NCBI GenBank assembly: GCA_004026145.2
Contig: CP034995.1
Location: forward strand, 1,104,001 to 1,168,000
DNA length: 64,000 bases
Source of the DNA: Takifugu bimaculatus
Lineage: Eukaryota > Chordata > Actinopteri > Tetraodontiformes > Tetraodontidae
Reading direction: 5' to 3'
Below are positions 12,095 through 24,519 of this stretch, piece by piece (position 1 is the stretch's first letter; the number at the start of each line of letters is the position of its first letter). The translations under genes were made by a program, and so were the position numbers. Under the pieces are notes generated by a model. The model saw nothing but the letters and a program-made list of their open reading frames with translations, made no database searches and was not told the origin of the DNA.

Positions 12095-15000
12095 TTAGCT
12101 CATCCACTTCTTTAGTTTTGAGACGAACCCTTCTTCATGGTCCTTTGGGTTGTTTGACTTAGAAGCCGAGGTTCTGCCGCCCTCGTCTGGACACAAGAGG
12201 GCACTACATCATGCCACTGCCGTTGGGACCGTTTCTCTTGCCCTCTCCGAACACTGGAGCAGACCTCTCAACACTGACCTGCTGAAGCCTTGACTCCGTT
12301 CACAGTCCCGTGAACGTCTGTCTCCTCTTCAGCGTAACACATTACCAATGAACGCTGCCGTTTAGTCAACTTCCTGCAGGAGAACAATGAGGAAAAAGGG
12401 GAGAAAGACACTGAAGACTGACTGAACATTCCAACAGATGCTTCAACAGGGGGATGGGGGTCTTACTTCGGCACTCTGATCTTGATGTGAGCATAGTGAT
12501 CTCCATAGCTGTAGCTGTTCATCTTTCGAATGCCGTTCCCCTGGAGCAGGATAACCTGGTCGGCCTGGCAACCGGCAGGAATCTGGGTACCAACAGAAAT
12601 GTCAGTGTGAGAATATTCTAAAACAAAAATTGAAAGAATCTGATGTTAACCAGACGTCAACATGCATGGCGGCCAACTGGTACTCACCACCAAACTGATG
12701 GGCTTGTACAGACCCTGTACCTCAGTTACACCCCCCAGTATGGCCTGAGCCACAGAGATAAACACGTTTGAGTGAATGTTAATTCCTTCCCGCCTGTAAA
12801 TTGGACTCTTTTGGACCTGCAGAGACATTTCTCATGAATACACAGCACTTCAGTACAAAACTAACCTGTTGAACTCAATGGCGTCATAAAAAGGCCTGAA
12901 AATCACACAAAACGTACTCTGAACGTGATGATGATTTCTCTGCCTCCGACTGGCACGGTGACCTTCCCACCATCTTCAACTCCTGCCAAGAATCATCGAA
13001 ATCATTATTCTCTTAACTTGAAAGAAAACCTTAAAGCTTAGAAGCTACAAAATCAGTTAGTCACAAGGGCAACAGCAACTAGAGTGTGTTCAAGCCATTA
13101 GGACTGGAATGAAATAAAACAAAATAATGAGTATTAAAACCTCAATCTGAAAAAAATGTGGATATTCCTACCAGCGGGTACTGGAACAGTGATGGTCTGC
13201 TTCCTTTTGGTCAGGCCTGAGCCTCGACATAGAGCACAGGGCGTGATTATTATCGACTTCCTCCCGCCGCAGCGTCGACAGGAGCTGCGCAGCATATATG
13301 AACCAGTGTTGATTTCTTCCTGCAGGGGGCAACACAGTCAGATCAAACCCAGCGGTTTGATGAGGTCTAATGGTTTCCTATGGTATAAAGGGAAGATCTT
13401 ATGGACCTTCTTGAGTATGGCTCCTCCTCACACACAACTCACCATGCCAGTGCCGTTGCAATAGTGGCACACAGATACCTTGGTGCCCGGCTCGCCACCG
13501 CTTCCGTTACATCTCGGGCAGGTGTCCTCGATGTCTACGCTCAGGTCTTTGTTGGCACCCTTAACTGCCTCCAAAAACGTGAGCTCCATCAGGAACTGCA
13601 GAAAAGAAAAGAGGCTGAGCTTTGAGCTACACTTAAAAGATTTCCATTTGAAAATGTATCAGCGTCACACCTCTGGCCTGTCATCAAAAACGCTGTTGAA
13701 GTGGCTGAAGTTCGCAAACTCTCCAAATATGCGCCTGAAGAGATCTTCGGGGTCGATGTTGGTCGACCCAGCCCGGTAGTACTGCTGCTCACCCGTGCTG
13801 CCATGGTTGGGGCTGAAGCCCAGGTCGTACTGCTTCCTCTTCACCTCATCACTCAGCACCTTTTGGGTTGGAAAAGCAAATGTCATGATGGAATTGACCA
13901 TAGATCACATGTCCTGAAACTATTAATGCAGCCAAAGATGCATTTGTGACGTAGTACCTCATAGGCATCGGCCAGCTTTGCAAACTTCTCTTTGGCATTT
14001 GGGTCATCTTGGTTAGTGTCTGGGTGATGCTTCTTCGCCAGCTACAAAACAGACACGGAGGAGATGCTTTTTTACTTATCTACTATTATCAATGATACTG
14101 TCATTAGATAAAAGCATGAAGCAAACTTGGCAGAATCAAACAACTGTGCATCAGCCAATGGTAACTGAGGTAGGTCAACCACTGGCTGATACACAGGTCA
14201 CATTACCACCGAATGACACCTCTGATGAAGACGGATGCACGCCGTCGCATTGTTCGAACAATGAACATTGTTAGATAACTGTCCTACATGCATTAATCCC
14301 CCCTCTTGCTTGTGCAGGATAGTTTCCGTGTGTGTGACCTGGTAATAAGCCTTTTTGATCTCCTTCTGTGACGCAGTGCGAGAAACACCCAAGATTTGAT
14401 AGAAGTCCTCTGTGTTTGCACACCTGCTGCTGCTGGTATGAAATGAATGGTAAGTGGCATCATGGGAAGCTTTTAAGCCTGCAGAGAAATGATCAGAAAC
14501 AGATAAGGGTATGAGAGTTTAGAAGGAGTTAAAATGATGCAAGTAACACACAATACTGCGATGCCACCGGGCCTTAGTAGCAATAATTTTTTACTCTGGT
14601 AATAAATATGACAACCTATTTCATCTGCAATGCATCACAAAAGAAAGACAAGACACGATCTAGTTTTGGTATAACGATACACTCATGTTAACGGGCTAAT
14701 CACGAGACGGGAGACCATTTGATCACCAAATTATTGCAGATGATTTCGTAATAACTGTAGATGGTAGTGTTGCCTTTGGTGTAACTATCATTTAAATGTC
14801 TCTTGTTAAATGTCTCTTTGAGAAATGATGTTACATCCAGTAGTTATTCAAGGACACCTACATGACGCTCAACCATGCTAAAGGGCATGGTATGTTATCT
14901 CTAAGAACTGGTATTTCATACATACAAGCCTAAATTGGTGATCTAAAAAGTACATTTTTCGGTTGACATCCAATGTTATGCTAACAGCTAACACACCTGT

Positions 15001-15186
15001 CAGCCCCGTAAATTTCACATTTCCGCGTATCCTGGAGATCAAGGTATCCGCTAACGTTCCGGGCTGCTTCTGCAACAAAGCTGTGGTGCCAATACAAGCT
15101 CGTCTGTCGGCGAACTTTAGGAGACGACGGTGTGCGCTGCAAAGTGATGCTGAGAAACAGCGTTTAGCGAACCAGGAAGCGGCCAT
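12095..15186 (-). CDS. dnaja3: DnaJ homolog subfamily A member 3, mitochondrial (Tid1), 11 exons
   Basis: This is a mitochondrial Hsp40 co-chaperone that stimulates mitochondrial Hsp70 (mortalin). Exons: 15186-14997, 14478-14339, 14041-13958, 13859-13671, 13595-13443, 13319-13172, 12982-12918, 12816-12688, 12582-12467, 12373-12279, 12186-12095. They total 1,401 bp with every phase consistent, giving 466 residues (human about 480). The N-terminus is Arg/Ser-rich like a mitochondrial presequence. The J domain starts at [20 protein letters not shown] and has the HPD motif in KKHHPDTN. Four zinc-centre repeats follow: [32 protein letters not shown]; the third lacks its final Gly. Then comes the C-terminal substrate-binding domain, ending [13 protein letters not shown]. 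The apparent TAA after RVPK at 12,467 is really a GTAAG donor; two more exons follow. The start chosen is MAASW; an in-frame ATG at 15,282 is also open. Introns are very short. Identity is near certain. Confidence 0.95.
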
Positions 15187-16260
15187 TATTACTTCCTGTT
15201 TCAACGCATGCGCACAACTGCCCGGCGCTTCTGAGCGTTTGAGGACAAGGACGCGGGTTAAGTCACAACAAGACCCAAACAAGGTTGTGACAGATTTTAC
15301 TATAGGCTATTGATCAATGTATTTACTGATTCACTTAATTGTTTTCTGAAATGACTAATGTAAAAGAAACTCGGCAAGAAATACTTCAAATACTTCAACT
15401 TCAATATCACTGTACGCGATAGGACCTCAACACATTTATTTGGTAATATATTATATGCATTAGATATGATCTTCAAAAGTTCAACGGACAATATCAAAAG
15501 ATAAAATGGTTCAAGGATATCTGTGCATCATCAAAAATGACATTAAAGCACAGAATTTGCTTTTATTCCTCAGCCTTTAACAACGTGGTTACGTGATATC
15601 TAGCAACGTTAAGATTGCCATCACCTCTGAAGCGTTTGCATGAATTATGTCAAATTTTGTTACATTTGACCCAACGACGCTACTGCCCCGCACAGTCGGC
15701 AGATGGCGCTATATAACTGCGAATAATAGGACCCTCAGAATCAAGTTAAAACAGTCATAAAGATAGGAGATACGTTTAATTTTGTCTTAGCTGAAATATG
15801 TTGGGCGGGCGCGCGCGTGTGTGCACGTGCGTGTGTGCACTCTTGAGTGCGTGAATGCGTGTGCGCGACTTTGTGTGTGTGCGTGCGAGTGTGTGAATGT
15901 GTGTGCTTGCGTGTGTCTGGGTTGATGAAAGAAAACCTCATGCTCCTGTCTGTCTTAGTCATTCTCCGCCATCTCCGTGGTGACCAGCAAACCAGCATCC
16001 CAGCTGTGCAAGGCTGTGGGAAATGTCCAATTTCAATTCTTACCAAAGATGATCCTAAACCACTTATTAACCAAGAAGGAGATTATAAACTGACTGACTG
16101 AAATGTTCTAAATGAGGCATTTTTTTAAAATTGCATGTGAGGAAACCTGCTTCATTTTGCCCTTTTTTTAGTCTTTCAGGCTTTGTTGTTCAGAGGTCAA
16201 ATAATCCCACCAGTTGGAGGTGGGTGGGGGGTGTCACTCTTCACTCAATTATTTATGCTC

Positions 16261-16332
<72 letters not shown>

Positions 16333-16865
16333 TATAGGTTCAAAGGTGCAGTGCAGTCAGTAATCCCTGCTCAGGGGTTATGAGCGGTGGTATTTGTGCT
16401 CCATACATCAGCATCACTGTCAGTCAACTAGCGCAACCACTTCAAACCTCCAGCTGAATGGCAGTGACTGGGAGGAGAACAACATGACTGACCCAGATTG
16501 CTCCTGCTCCGCTAAACAAAGTGCACAATTGTCAGGCAAACTTCTGCTTTTCGTGAAACACCAGGCGACAACGGCTTGGATCTGATGTGCCGATGGCGTC
16601 GCATTCTTTGGAAGATCCAGCGTGCTGATTGGCTGCGTGAATTAAGATATGTAGTGAAACCAGATTCAAGAATCAGTTGTATGAAATGGCCAAAGCCTGG
16701 ATTAAACATGACCCGTCACGGCTTAAAGCTAAAAAAAAAAGCTTCATTTAGACTAAGAAAATAGCAGAATTTTAGAATATATCAGGTGTCTGGATCATGT
16801 TGATGATGGTGTGGGTTCATTCCATTTATGTCTGTGTAGATTTTCAATCATCCAGGTCATTGTTA
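15187..16865. other. DNAJA3 5' flank and spacer
   Basis: No further exon is seen. It contains the likely DNAJA3 promoter just upstream of 15,186, a GT-rich degenerate tract at about 15,808-15,915, and a (CA)n tract listed separately. Confidence 0.5.
16264..16330. repeat. (CA)n microsatellite
   Basis: 67 bp of pure CA repeat. Confidence 0.97.
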
Positions 16866-16950
16866 TCCAAGGTAGTTTTCTTTGTGAGCTGGACTGTGTT
16901 TCTTCAAAGAGAAGAAACACAGTCCAGTTGAAAAAGAAAACTACCTTGGA
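16866..16950. repeat. 40-bp inverted repeat (foldback/MITE-like)
   Basis: The left arm 16,866-16,905 and right arm 16,911-16,950 are reverse complements at about 37 of 40 positions, separated by the five-base loop AAAGA. The arms begin TCCAAGGTAGTTTTC and end with its complement. Similar words, CATTCCATTTA and CCTTCCATTTA, flank it on the two sides and may be decayed target duplications. It is probably a small foldback or MITE-type element; a transcribed hairpin is also possible. Confidence 0.8.
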
Positions 16951-17942
16951 TTCCTTCCATTTACTTTAGCCAGGTCAGGCTAGACTAGGCTAATTGGCCA
17001 CTCTGGATTGCCTGTGGGTGTGCACGTCTATGTGGTTGTTTGTCTGTACAGGACCCAGTGATGAAGTGGTGTCCAGGGTGTAACCAGCCTTCACATAGCA
17101 TATTAGGCTCCACCCCCCACCTCCACGTGACCTTGAACAGGACAAGTGATGACGGATTACACAAAATTGTCATAATCACTTCGTGGATCTGAGTCAAGAA
17201 AATTAAAATCATTTTACGTCTCATAGCCCGGAGCTTTTTTTAAACTCTCATTTCTCTTAATTTGGGGAGTGGTGTTAGGTCTGATCCATCGATGCATGTA
17301 TGTGCAGGCCTGGCAGAGCGTCACAATCCTGGCCTCCCCTTTTGATCAGGGAGCCGGGATCGGAGTCTCATGTGGATGCTGTGACGTCCCATCCTTTCAT
17401 GTCATGAGGTTTTCACACATGTTACTGCAGGACTGACACTTGTCAGATGAACACACAGCTGTTGTGACCCCCACCCCGGAGAGAGGAGGGGAAGGTCGAG
17501 GACACATTGGCTGGAAGGAAGAGAACAGAAGGAAAACTGGGACCAGTCTAGGCTCTGTTATGGAGATGCTGCTGCTGTTATGGTTACTGAAAAGTAAATT
17601 ATTGAACTGTCTCAATGTATCTGTGTTTGTGTGTGTGTATGTGTGTATGGGGGGTGGAGGGGTTCTGTACATCAGAAATGAATCCTATTTTTGAGGCATT
17701 AAACTTCTTGCAAAGAGCCATATTCTCATAAAAATCCGTAAAACAAGTGTAAAGATCTGACTGAAAAGCCTCAAGTGGGTCCAAAAAAAAAGTTCAAAAG
17801 CTTTATTTGTCCAGGAAGTCATAAAGCAGAAAATCGGAAAACCGAGAGGGTTCGTATTTCCCACTTCACTTCATCGATTTTAAAGAAATAGCAGGAATAA
17901 AAATGTAATTTTAGCTTTAAATCTATGACTGAAGGTGCACAC

Positions 17943-17958
17943 GGCCACCAGGGGGCAG
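17943..17958 (+). promoter_or_regulatory. CTCF-like motif
   Basis: GGCCACCAGGGGGCAG matches the vertebrate CTCF core consensus (CCAC-AG-GGGGC type) closely. It lies in the spacer between DNAJA3 and PDGFA. Binding is inferred from the motif alone. Confidence 0.45.
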
Positions 17959-20900
17959 TCAGAGCGGCTTATGCTGGGTTCCAGACAGTTGGTGGAGTTC
18001 ATCAACTCTGGGAAAAAAGAGTCATAGTTAATCCAGACGGGTTCGCCTGATTCTTACGCTCCAACTCTGGATTAGTTTATTAGATCTACACGTCCGTCTG
18101 TCTCGGTAGGAATCCTCCTGGCTGTGTTTCCCTGACGTTAAGGTCACTTCTCCTCTCCAGAATGTGCCCGATAACGCGCCGGTCCGCTCCACTCCTCCAT
18201 CTTCATCTTTATCTTGTCGCCTTCATCGGCCTCGCAGACGGGCTCAGTCAGCCAGCGCTGACCTCATGTGCTGGAACGCAGAGCGCCGCTGCCGAGCACG
18301 AGAAAGCAAATACTCTGTGAAAAATCGGGGCTTATATACATGGCTCGGGTGAATGTTTTGTCCTCTTTTTGGTATGTCTGCTATGAATGGTGGACTGGTT
18401 CCAATGGTTTTGGGAACAGCAGATCGTGGCATTGTTCTTGCCGGCTCTTGGCTGTAAATTCCGTTTCTCACTCGGGTTCCTGGAGCCTTAAACTTTAAAG
18501 ACAATGGCCGATTAGTTTTGGGTTTCACTGCTGGAGGCCTGACGTTTTCAATTGAAAATAAGCTGCCCCAACAGAGGCAGAGAGGCTCGTCGCACTGCTC
18601 CCAAAACCATTAAACCCTGGCCCCCGAAAGACATAACATGATGCTGGTTCCCCGTTCTGTGGAACAAACAGGGATTTAAACTCTACCCTCGGCTCTGTGG
18701 AATGGGTGACTCATCGGTATGGCTAACGTTAGCATCACAAGAGAGCATGAAATTACCCACCAGTTTATCTTGACTTATAAAGTAATGGGGGTATGAAATT
18801 GACTGAATAAAGCTCAATTTCTGGGGAAAGCGTTGCGCAATCATTGCCTTTAAAGTTTTTATATTGTCAAAATGGCCAAAAAATGTGAGAACCCCCACCT
18901 TAATTTCAGGCTACAACAGAGCAGAAAAAAAGCCTGAGACTGCAGCCTGCACTGTCCCGTTAGCTCCTTTAATCGACCCTGGTTGTAGACGACCACACAG
19001 CAGCAGCAGCAGATCTGTTTCAAAGGCAGAAAACCGTTATTTGCTGTCTGGAGCAGCCTCTCTGGGCTGCTGGTGCGAGGAGCGAGATTATATAACAGCT
19101 GTGGCCACGCTGCGGCTCCCTCCTCAGCACATTTGCAGAGCGCTGAGAGAGAATGGAAGCCTTTGTGCGGTTACATCAACCCACTAATCTGCCGAGTCAA
19201 CAGGCGGACGCTTCCCCCGCTCCTGCTGTGCAGCGGCAGCCCGGTCTGGTGCTGCTGGACCCAGCTTGGCCTCACTGGACAATTGCACATTCAAATGCTG
19301 AAGAAAACTTCTAAATGAGCCGAGACAATAATGCGTACAACAGATCAGACCACTGAATACTCCACAGTTTCATGCGCTTTGGCCTCTGAAACCAGTATCC
19401 ATTGGAAATTTTCACTCATAAATGTCTGTAATTGGCTAAAAAGGTTCAGGAAACATTGGATCGGTCCTCTAATATGAAGCCTTGTCCTTCATTATCAATA
19501 TGAAGATCTGATTACGTTGAATGATTTTCATCCTCTAACCATGTTGGTGGTTGGCAGCAACCCTGGCTGGTCTCATGAGGAGGAAATGATCGGATGACCG
19601 GTGCGCTACAGCGGATGGGTTCTACACATCATGTCCTTACTTTGACATAAGAATTACAAAAGAACCTTCTGAACCTTCTGAATATGGCTCCACTCTGATG
19701 AGGCCTCAGGGAGGTACCGGCTGTGTGCACACGTAGAGGTAGAGCTGCTTGTGGCGGCAACAGGCTGCTCCAGATGCCCGTCTCCTTAGCAACACACCCC
19801 AATGCCCACTGAGGGGTCCCTCTGCAAGGGGCAGATGGGAATGTCGGCTCCTCATTGTCACTCCTCAACCTCTTTCAGGTGCTCCAATCTGTCAATGCCC
19901 GAATCCCAGTTGAGCTTTTGAAGATAAAATCTGGAGACTTGAGGACATTCAGGGAGGAGTTCTCCATGTGAGCCTGGTGTCGGTCAGCCCGCTGAAGCTC
20001 ATCCTTGTCTGGACCTCAGCCCTCAAAGCCCTTTAAATACAGCCTGGATCTCCTGTGGTTGAAATGCCGACAGTGAGAGGAGAGCGTCATGGTTAGCCTG
20101 GTGGTGTCCACATGGGGAAAAAAAGCTGAAGACAGCTCCTAATAATGTGAGGATGTTCTATTTTTCTACCCTACAGAGATTTTGGTTCAGGCCACCCAGG
20201 CAGGCGGTGTGGGGCAGGCCAAGCCCATCCTGGAATATTTGGAAAACTCTTCCCCACTCCTGGGAACATGCCATACCTGCACTAATGAAGGCTAATGTGA
20301 GTCCTCCAGCTGTTTTCACAAGCACTCCTGCAGCAACTGATTATGGACCTCATCAAACACCAACCCCTGTTTACGAACAGCAGGTTAATTGACAGCGAGC
20401 TAGCGGGTGCACGTCAGTCCAAACAACATTTCACAAGCCTGAAAAATCGAGAAAACCAACAAGAACTGACGAGTTTACTGTTTTTTGTGTGGGGAACCAT
20501 AAAGTAACTCCTTTGATAGAGGTAATTATCAGCTTGTAAAATAGTTTTTATAATCAGCCTGGGGTTGTGGGTTAAATTCCCACCCTTTGTGTGTTTTCCG
20601 GGGACTAAACCTTCCTGAAACTGTGCATGCAGGTATGTGAGATTACACCATCCGAGAAGTTCTCCAGCCATGACCCCTGCGGCTCAATCACTACTGTCTG
20701 AGGATTTACAGCACTTCATCACCTGCCCACGCTCCAGCCTGACCTTTGACCTGCACGCAGTCACCGCCCGGCAGAGCTGTAGGTCACTGATCACCTGACA
20801 GCTGACAAGAAAAGGCTTCGGGGGTTTTGGTCAGGTGACCTAAATGTTAAAAACTAGAAATGGATGAAGGACTTTTAGGAGTTTTTATTTGGTTTAATCC

Positions 20901-22245
20901 AGGACAAAAAAATGATTTCCTATTTTTAAAAAAACCCAAAAAAACCTGGACAACAACTTTAATGGGCTGGCTTCAGTTTCATGGAGCGAAAAGCTGTGAA
21001 GACGAGTGAGCTCACAGAGACCCCAGCGGCGGGGGGGGGGGGGGGGGGTTCTTCCTCTCTGCTGTTGTGTCAACAGGTGAACACTTGACTCCCTTTGTTC
21101 CCCTCATCGCCACAGACATGCTGTTACAGAGGGAGGGCGGGAGGCTGTGACGCCGGCCGATGGCGTGTTGATGTGAAAACACGTTCCTCTGGCAGGTGGA
21201 CTAGGCTATGGAGGTGGGTCAGACCAGAGCTTGGTTCCTCCTGTTTGATCGAGTGTGAAAACGCGAAGAGGTCGACCCCGAAGTTCCAGCTTTGTAAACC
21301 GGGACAACGGAGCAGTTGACGGGTTATTCTTCACTGTTTATAGTAAAATTCCAGAAAATCAAAACGTCCTGTTTAATGGCCGACCTAACTATGGGAAATA
21401 AGTGGAAATGACCATTAAAGGACTTTAGAGTTACCACAGAAAGATTCAGACACAGTAAGTAAAGCTCCAGGTTTACTCCAGCGGAATAAAAGACGCGGCG
21501 CTCAAAAATCCGTCAGAAAGGCTGAAATGTGCATTACATCTACGACATTTCACGACCTTTCAAATCCACAAACTGGGCTTTCATGAGATTTATCGCTCGA
21601 TGAGATTTACAGCAGGATTCTTCTGTTCTGTGATCATTTAACCGACTCCAACTGAAGACGGCCGTAACCATAACCTGGGCCAACACCTGCACAGGGAGAA
21701 AGGTCACAGGATCGACTCCCATCGCGCGTCACGCATCATCTGGCGCCCGAGAGTCTTCAGTATCGTATGGTAGAGGTCAACGCCGCAGCCATACGTAGCG
21801 CCTTGCTAATATGCTAATGCTGCTGTGGACCACATGAGCCGGTTTGGAACGTTCTGCTAGTTAAAGGATTATTACTGCGGCGCTCCCAAACTTCCGGCAG
21901 ATCTTTAAGGGTCTGACAGATGAGAAGAGGAATTAGAAGATGTGATTGCAGTAAGATGAATTGACCTTCAAGAGAAGAGGAGCATATACACAAAATTTCG
22001 GCTCACAGGCTCTCTCTGTGGAGGGCAGGATGACCCAGACTTTTACTCACATTTCCATGACATCTGCACTGGCAGCAGACAGTCTCCTGCAACGTAAACC
22101 TCCGCCGCCACTGCTGTTGGATATTAAAACGCTTCCACCAGACGGGCCGCGACGTCGCTGCTGTCAGATCTCCGTGCTTTAGTTGGCTCTTTGATCAAGT
22201 GGAGACACGTTTGCCCCCGAGCATAAATGATCCATTACTGCCGTC

Positions 22246-22260
22246 TGCCACTAGGGGGCA
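22246..22260 (+). promoter_or_regulatory. CTCF-like motif
   Basis: TGCCACTAGGGGGCA matches the CTCF core consensus and has the same orientation as the motif at 17,943. Function is inferred only. Confidence 0.4.
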
Positions 22261-23352
22261 AACCGAGGTTCACAAGTCTTCAAAATCAATTCACGACTAT
22301 CTCCTGAAGCTTTACGCGTTGAGTTTAAATGAAAAAGTAAACTCTCATGATGGCTGCATGCATAAATTTGCCTGAATGAGGTGGAGTCCAGGATAACAGA
22401 CGGGCCACCAGCTTGCTAGGAGGCTTAATGCATCGTCCACGGATGCCAAAGGGTCTTTCGTGCATGAGAAACAGCTTAACTCGTTGGTTTGTGACATCGC
22501 AAACTGATGAAAAAGGGCTCTCTTGCACTCTTTTTAGGTGCCCACATCAGTTGGATGTCGGCATCAGTAACGTGCCCTCTGAATTCCCCCTTACCTGCGC
22601 ATCACAACCACCGCTTTATGGGATTTTACCAAGATCATTCGTGTCTGGTGAGTGTTTATTTGGCCTGAATTCCGTGCTGCTGGCTCCTTGCGTGAGACTC
22701 GGAATGCAGCAGAAAATCGGCACTTTGACTGCAAAAGAATTCAAATCTCCAAGAGTAAGAGAGAAGAAGAGGCAAACGAGGGCAGAGATGAAGAGATGCA
22801 GCGGTCATCCACCCACATACGGGAGAATGTTGCTCCGCCTTTCCATCAACCCTTCCTCTGCTGCATGTGTGAACAGACAGGCCACGCTTTGATTTCAGTG
22901 TTCAACGCCGAGGATCAATACTCGAGTAAACTCGTTTCAAATGCATTTCGTGCCACCGACGCGCAGTTGCCAAGACAACGCCAGGATGGATCGCTTCAAT
23001 CCTGGGGTCACCTGTCATTATATACTGCAGGGAGAGAGGGATGAAGAACAGAGAGAGGAGGAATTGGTTTGGGGAGGACAGCCAAATCAAAGCGGGCAGA
23101 TGTGATTTGTGGCAGGTCCCTCAAAATGTTCATAAGGGAGCGATATCGAGGCACGAGAGGTGTAGCGCTTTGATCTACGTCGACTCGATGTTATACATCA
23201 AAGAGGAGTTCATATTTCCCCCCCAAAAAATGTTTAGATGTTTCGATCCGAGGCGTGTTTGACATTCTCTGGCGATCGCATTAGCGTGCCATGAGGGAAA
23301 TGTGAAATGTGATGGGAGAAGGGAAGATGATGAAAACCATTCACAAGCAGGA

Positions 23353-23353
<1 letters not shown>

Positions 23354-23446
<93 letters not shown>
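23354..23446. repeat. Compound (TG)n(GA)n microsatellite
   Basis: About 72 bp of TG repeat followed after GAGG by about 20 bp of GA repeat. Confidence 0.97.
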
Positions 23447-24394
23447 TTGCTTTTTCTTTTTTGGGGGGAAAGACAATGCTGAACCCCCTTGAGAGCATTG
23501 CCTCTGGATCGTGATGCCTCTGGAAGGCAAGCTGGCACCTGATGGCCGGACAAAGCTGAGGTCAGGGGGTTAAAAGCCTAAGGTCAGGAACGGCGAGCAG
23601 GAGAAAGACCCCGTGCATCAGTCCAGATTATGTTGTCTCCTAATAAACTGTCTCTCCTTTGGAGACCGAGCAGCAGCTGCATCTTTCTTCCCCTAGAAGA
23701 CGTTAGCTCAGGTTAGCCCAGAGGGTAAACATGCTAGCAGCTCTCTGGAATTAGGCACTCAGGTCATGAAGGAGCTTCTCCAGGGCGGCTCGACGCGTCA
23801 CCCTTTACCCAACTTTTAAAGAAGGATGGAACACTTGCATGAATCCGTCTCCTAGGTGGATATTTGGTGGAATGAGCGCAGAGAGACTCATCCAACAGTC
23901 TACATATGAGTAAAACTGCATCCTGAATTTGCCAAGCAGAAAGCGAGACGTCCTTTGTGCAGATGATGAAAAGGATGGTTTATGGGTAATAAAAAGGGGC
24001 GTCAGTGTGATCTTTGATGGCTCTCTTTGTCCAGTAGTCACAACTCCTTTATGCAGATTTGAATGAGGCCCATTTGGTGGCTTTAGTCCTGGGACAGTTG
24101 CTTATTCGGTCGTAGCGTCGGGACACTCAGCCTTCCTCCCGTGGCGCTTCCAGAACTTCTGCCGCCAGAGAAAACTCACGCGTTTCCTCTGAATGGGAAT
24201 TAATCTGCTACTTTTGAACTAACCAGGCGAAATGAGGAAAATGATTAACCTGCCTGCCAGCCATGTGGCAAATCATCAAACTGCCGCACTGCAGGAAGCA
24301 TTGAGACTTTTCCTGCCTGTTTATCCGCTAAAGCTCGGGCCCCTTTTTAATGTTTATACCATAATAAAACCAGATTTACTATCAAAGCCTACCC

Positions 24395-24519
<125 letters not shown>

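Noticed and set aside
22413..23044. Two overlapping open frames of 159 and 130 codons on the plus strand.
   Set aside because: No recognisable motif, no splice signals that would link them, and two overlapping frames cannot both be coding. They look like chance frames.
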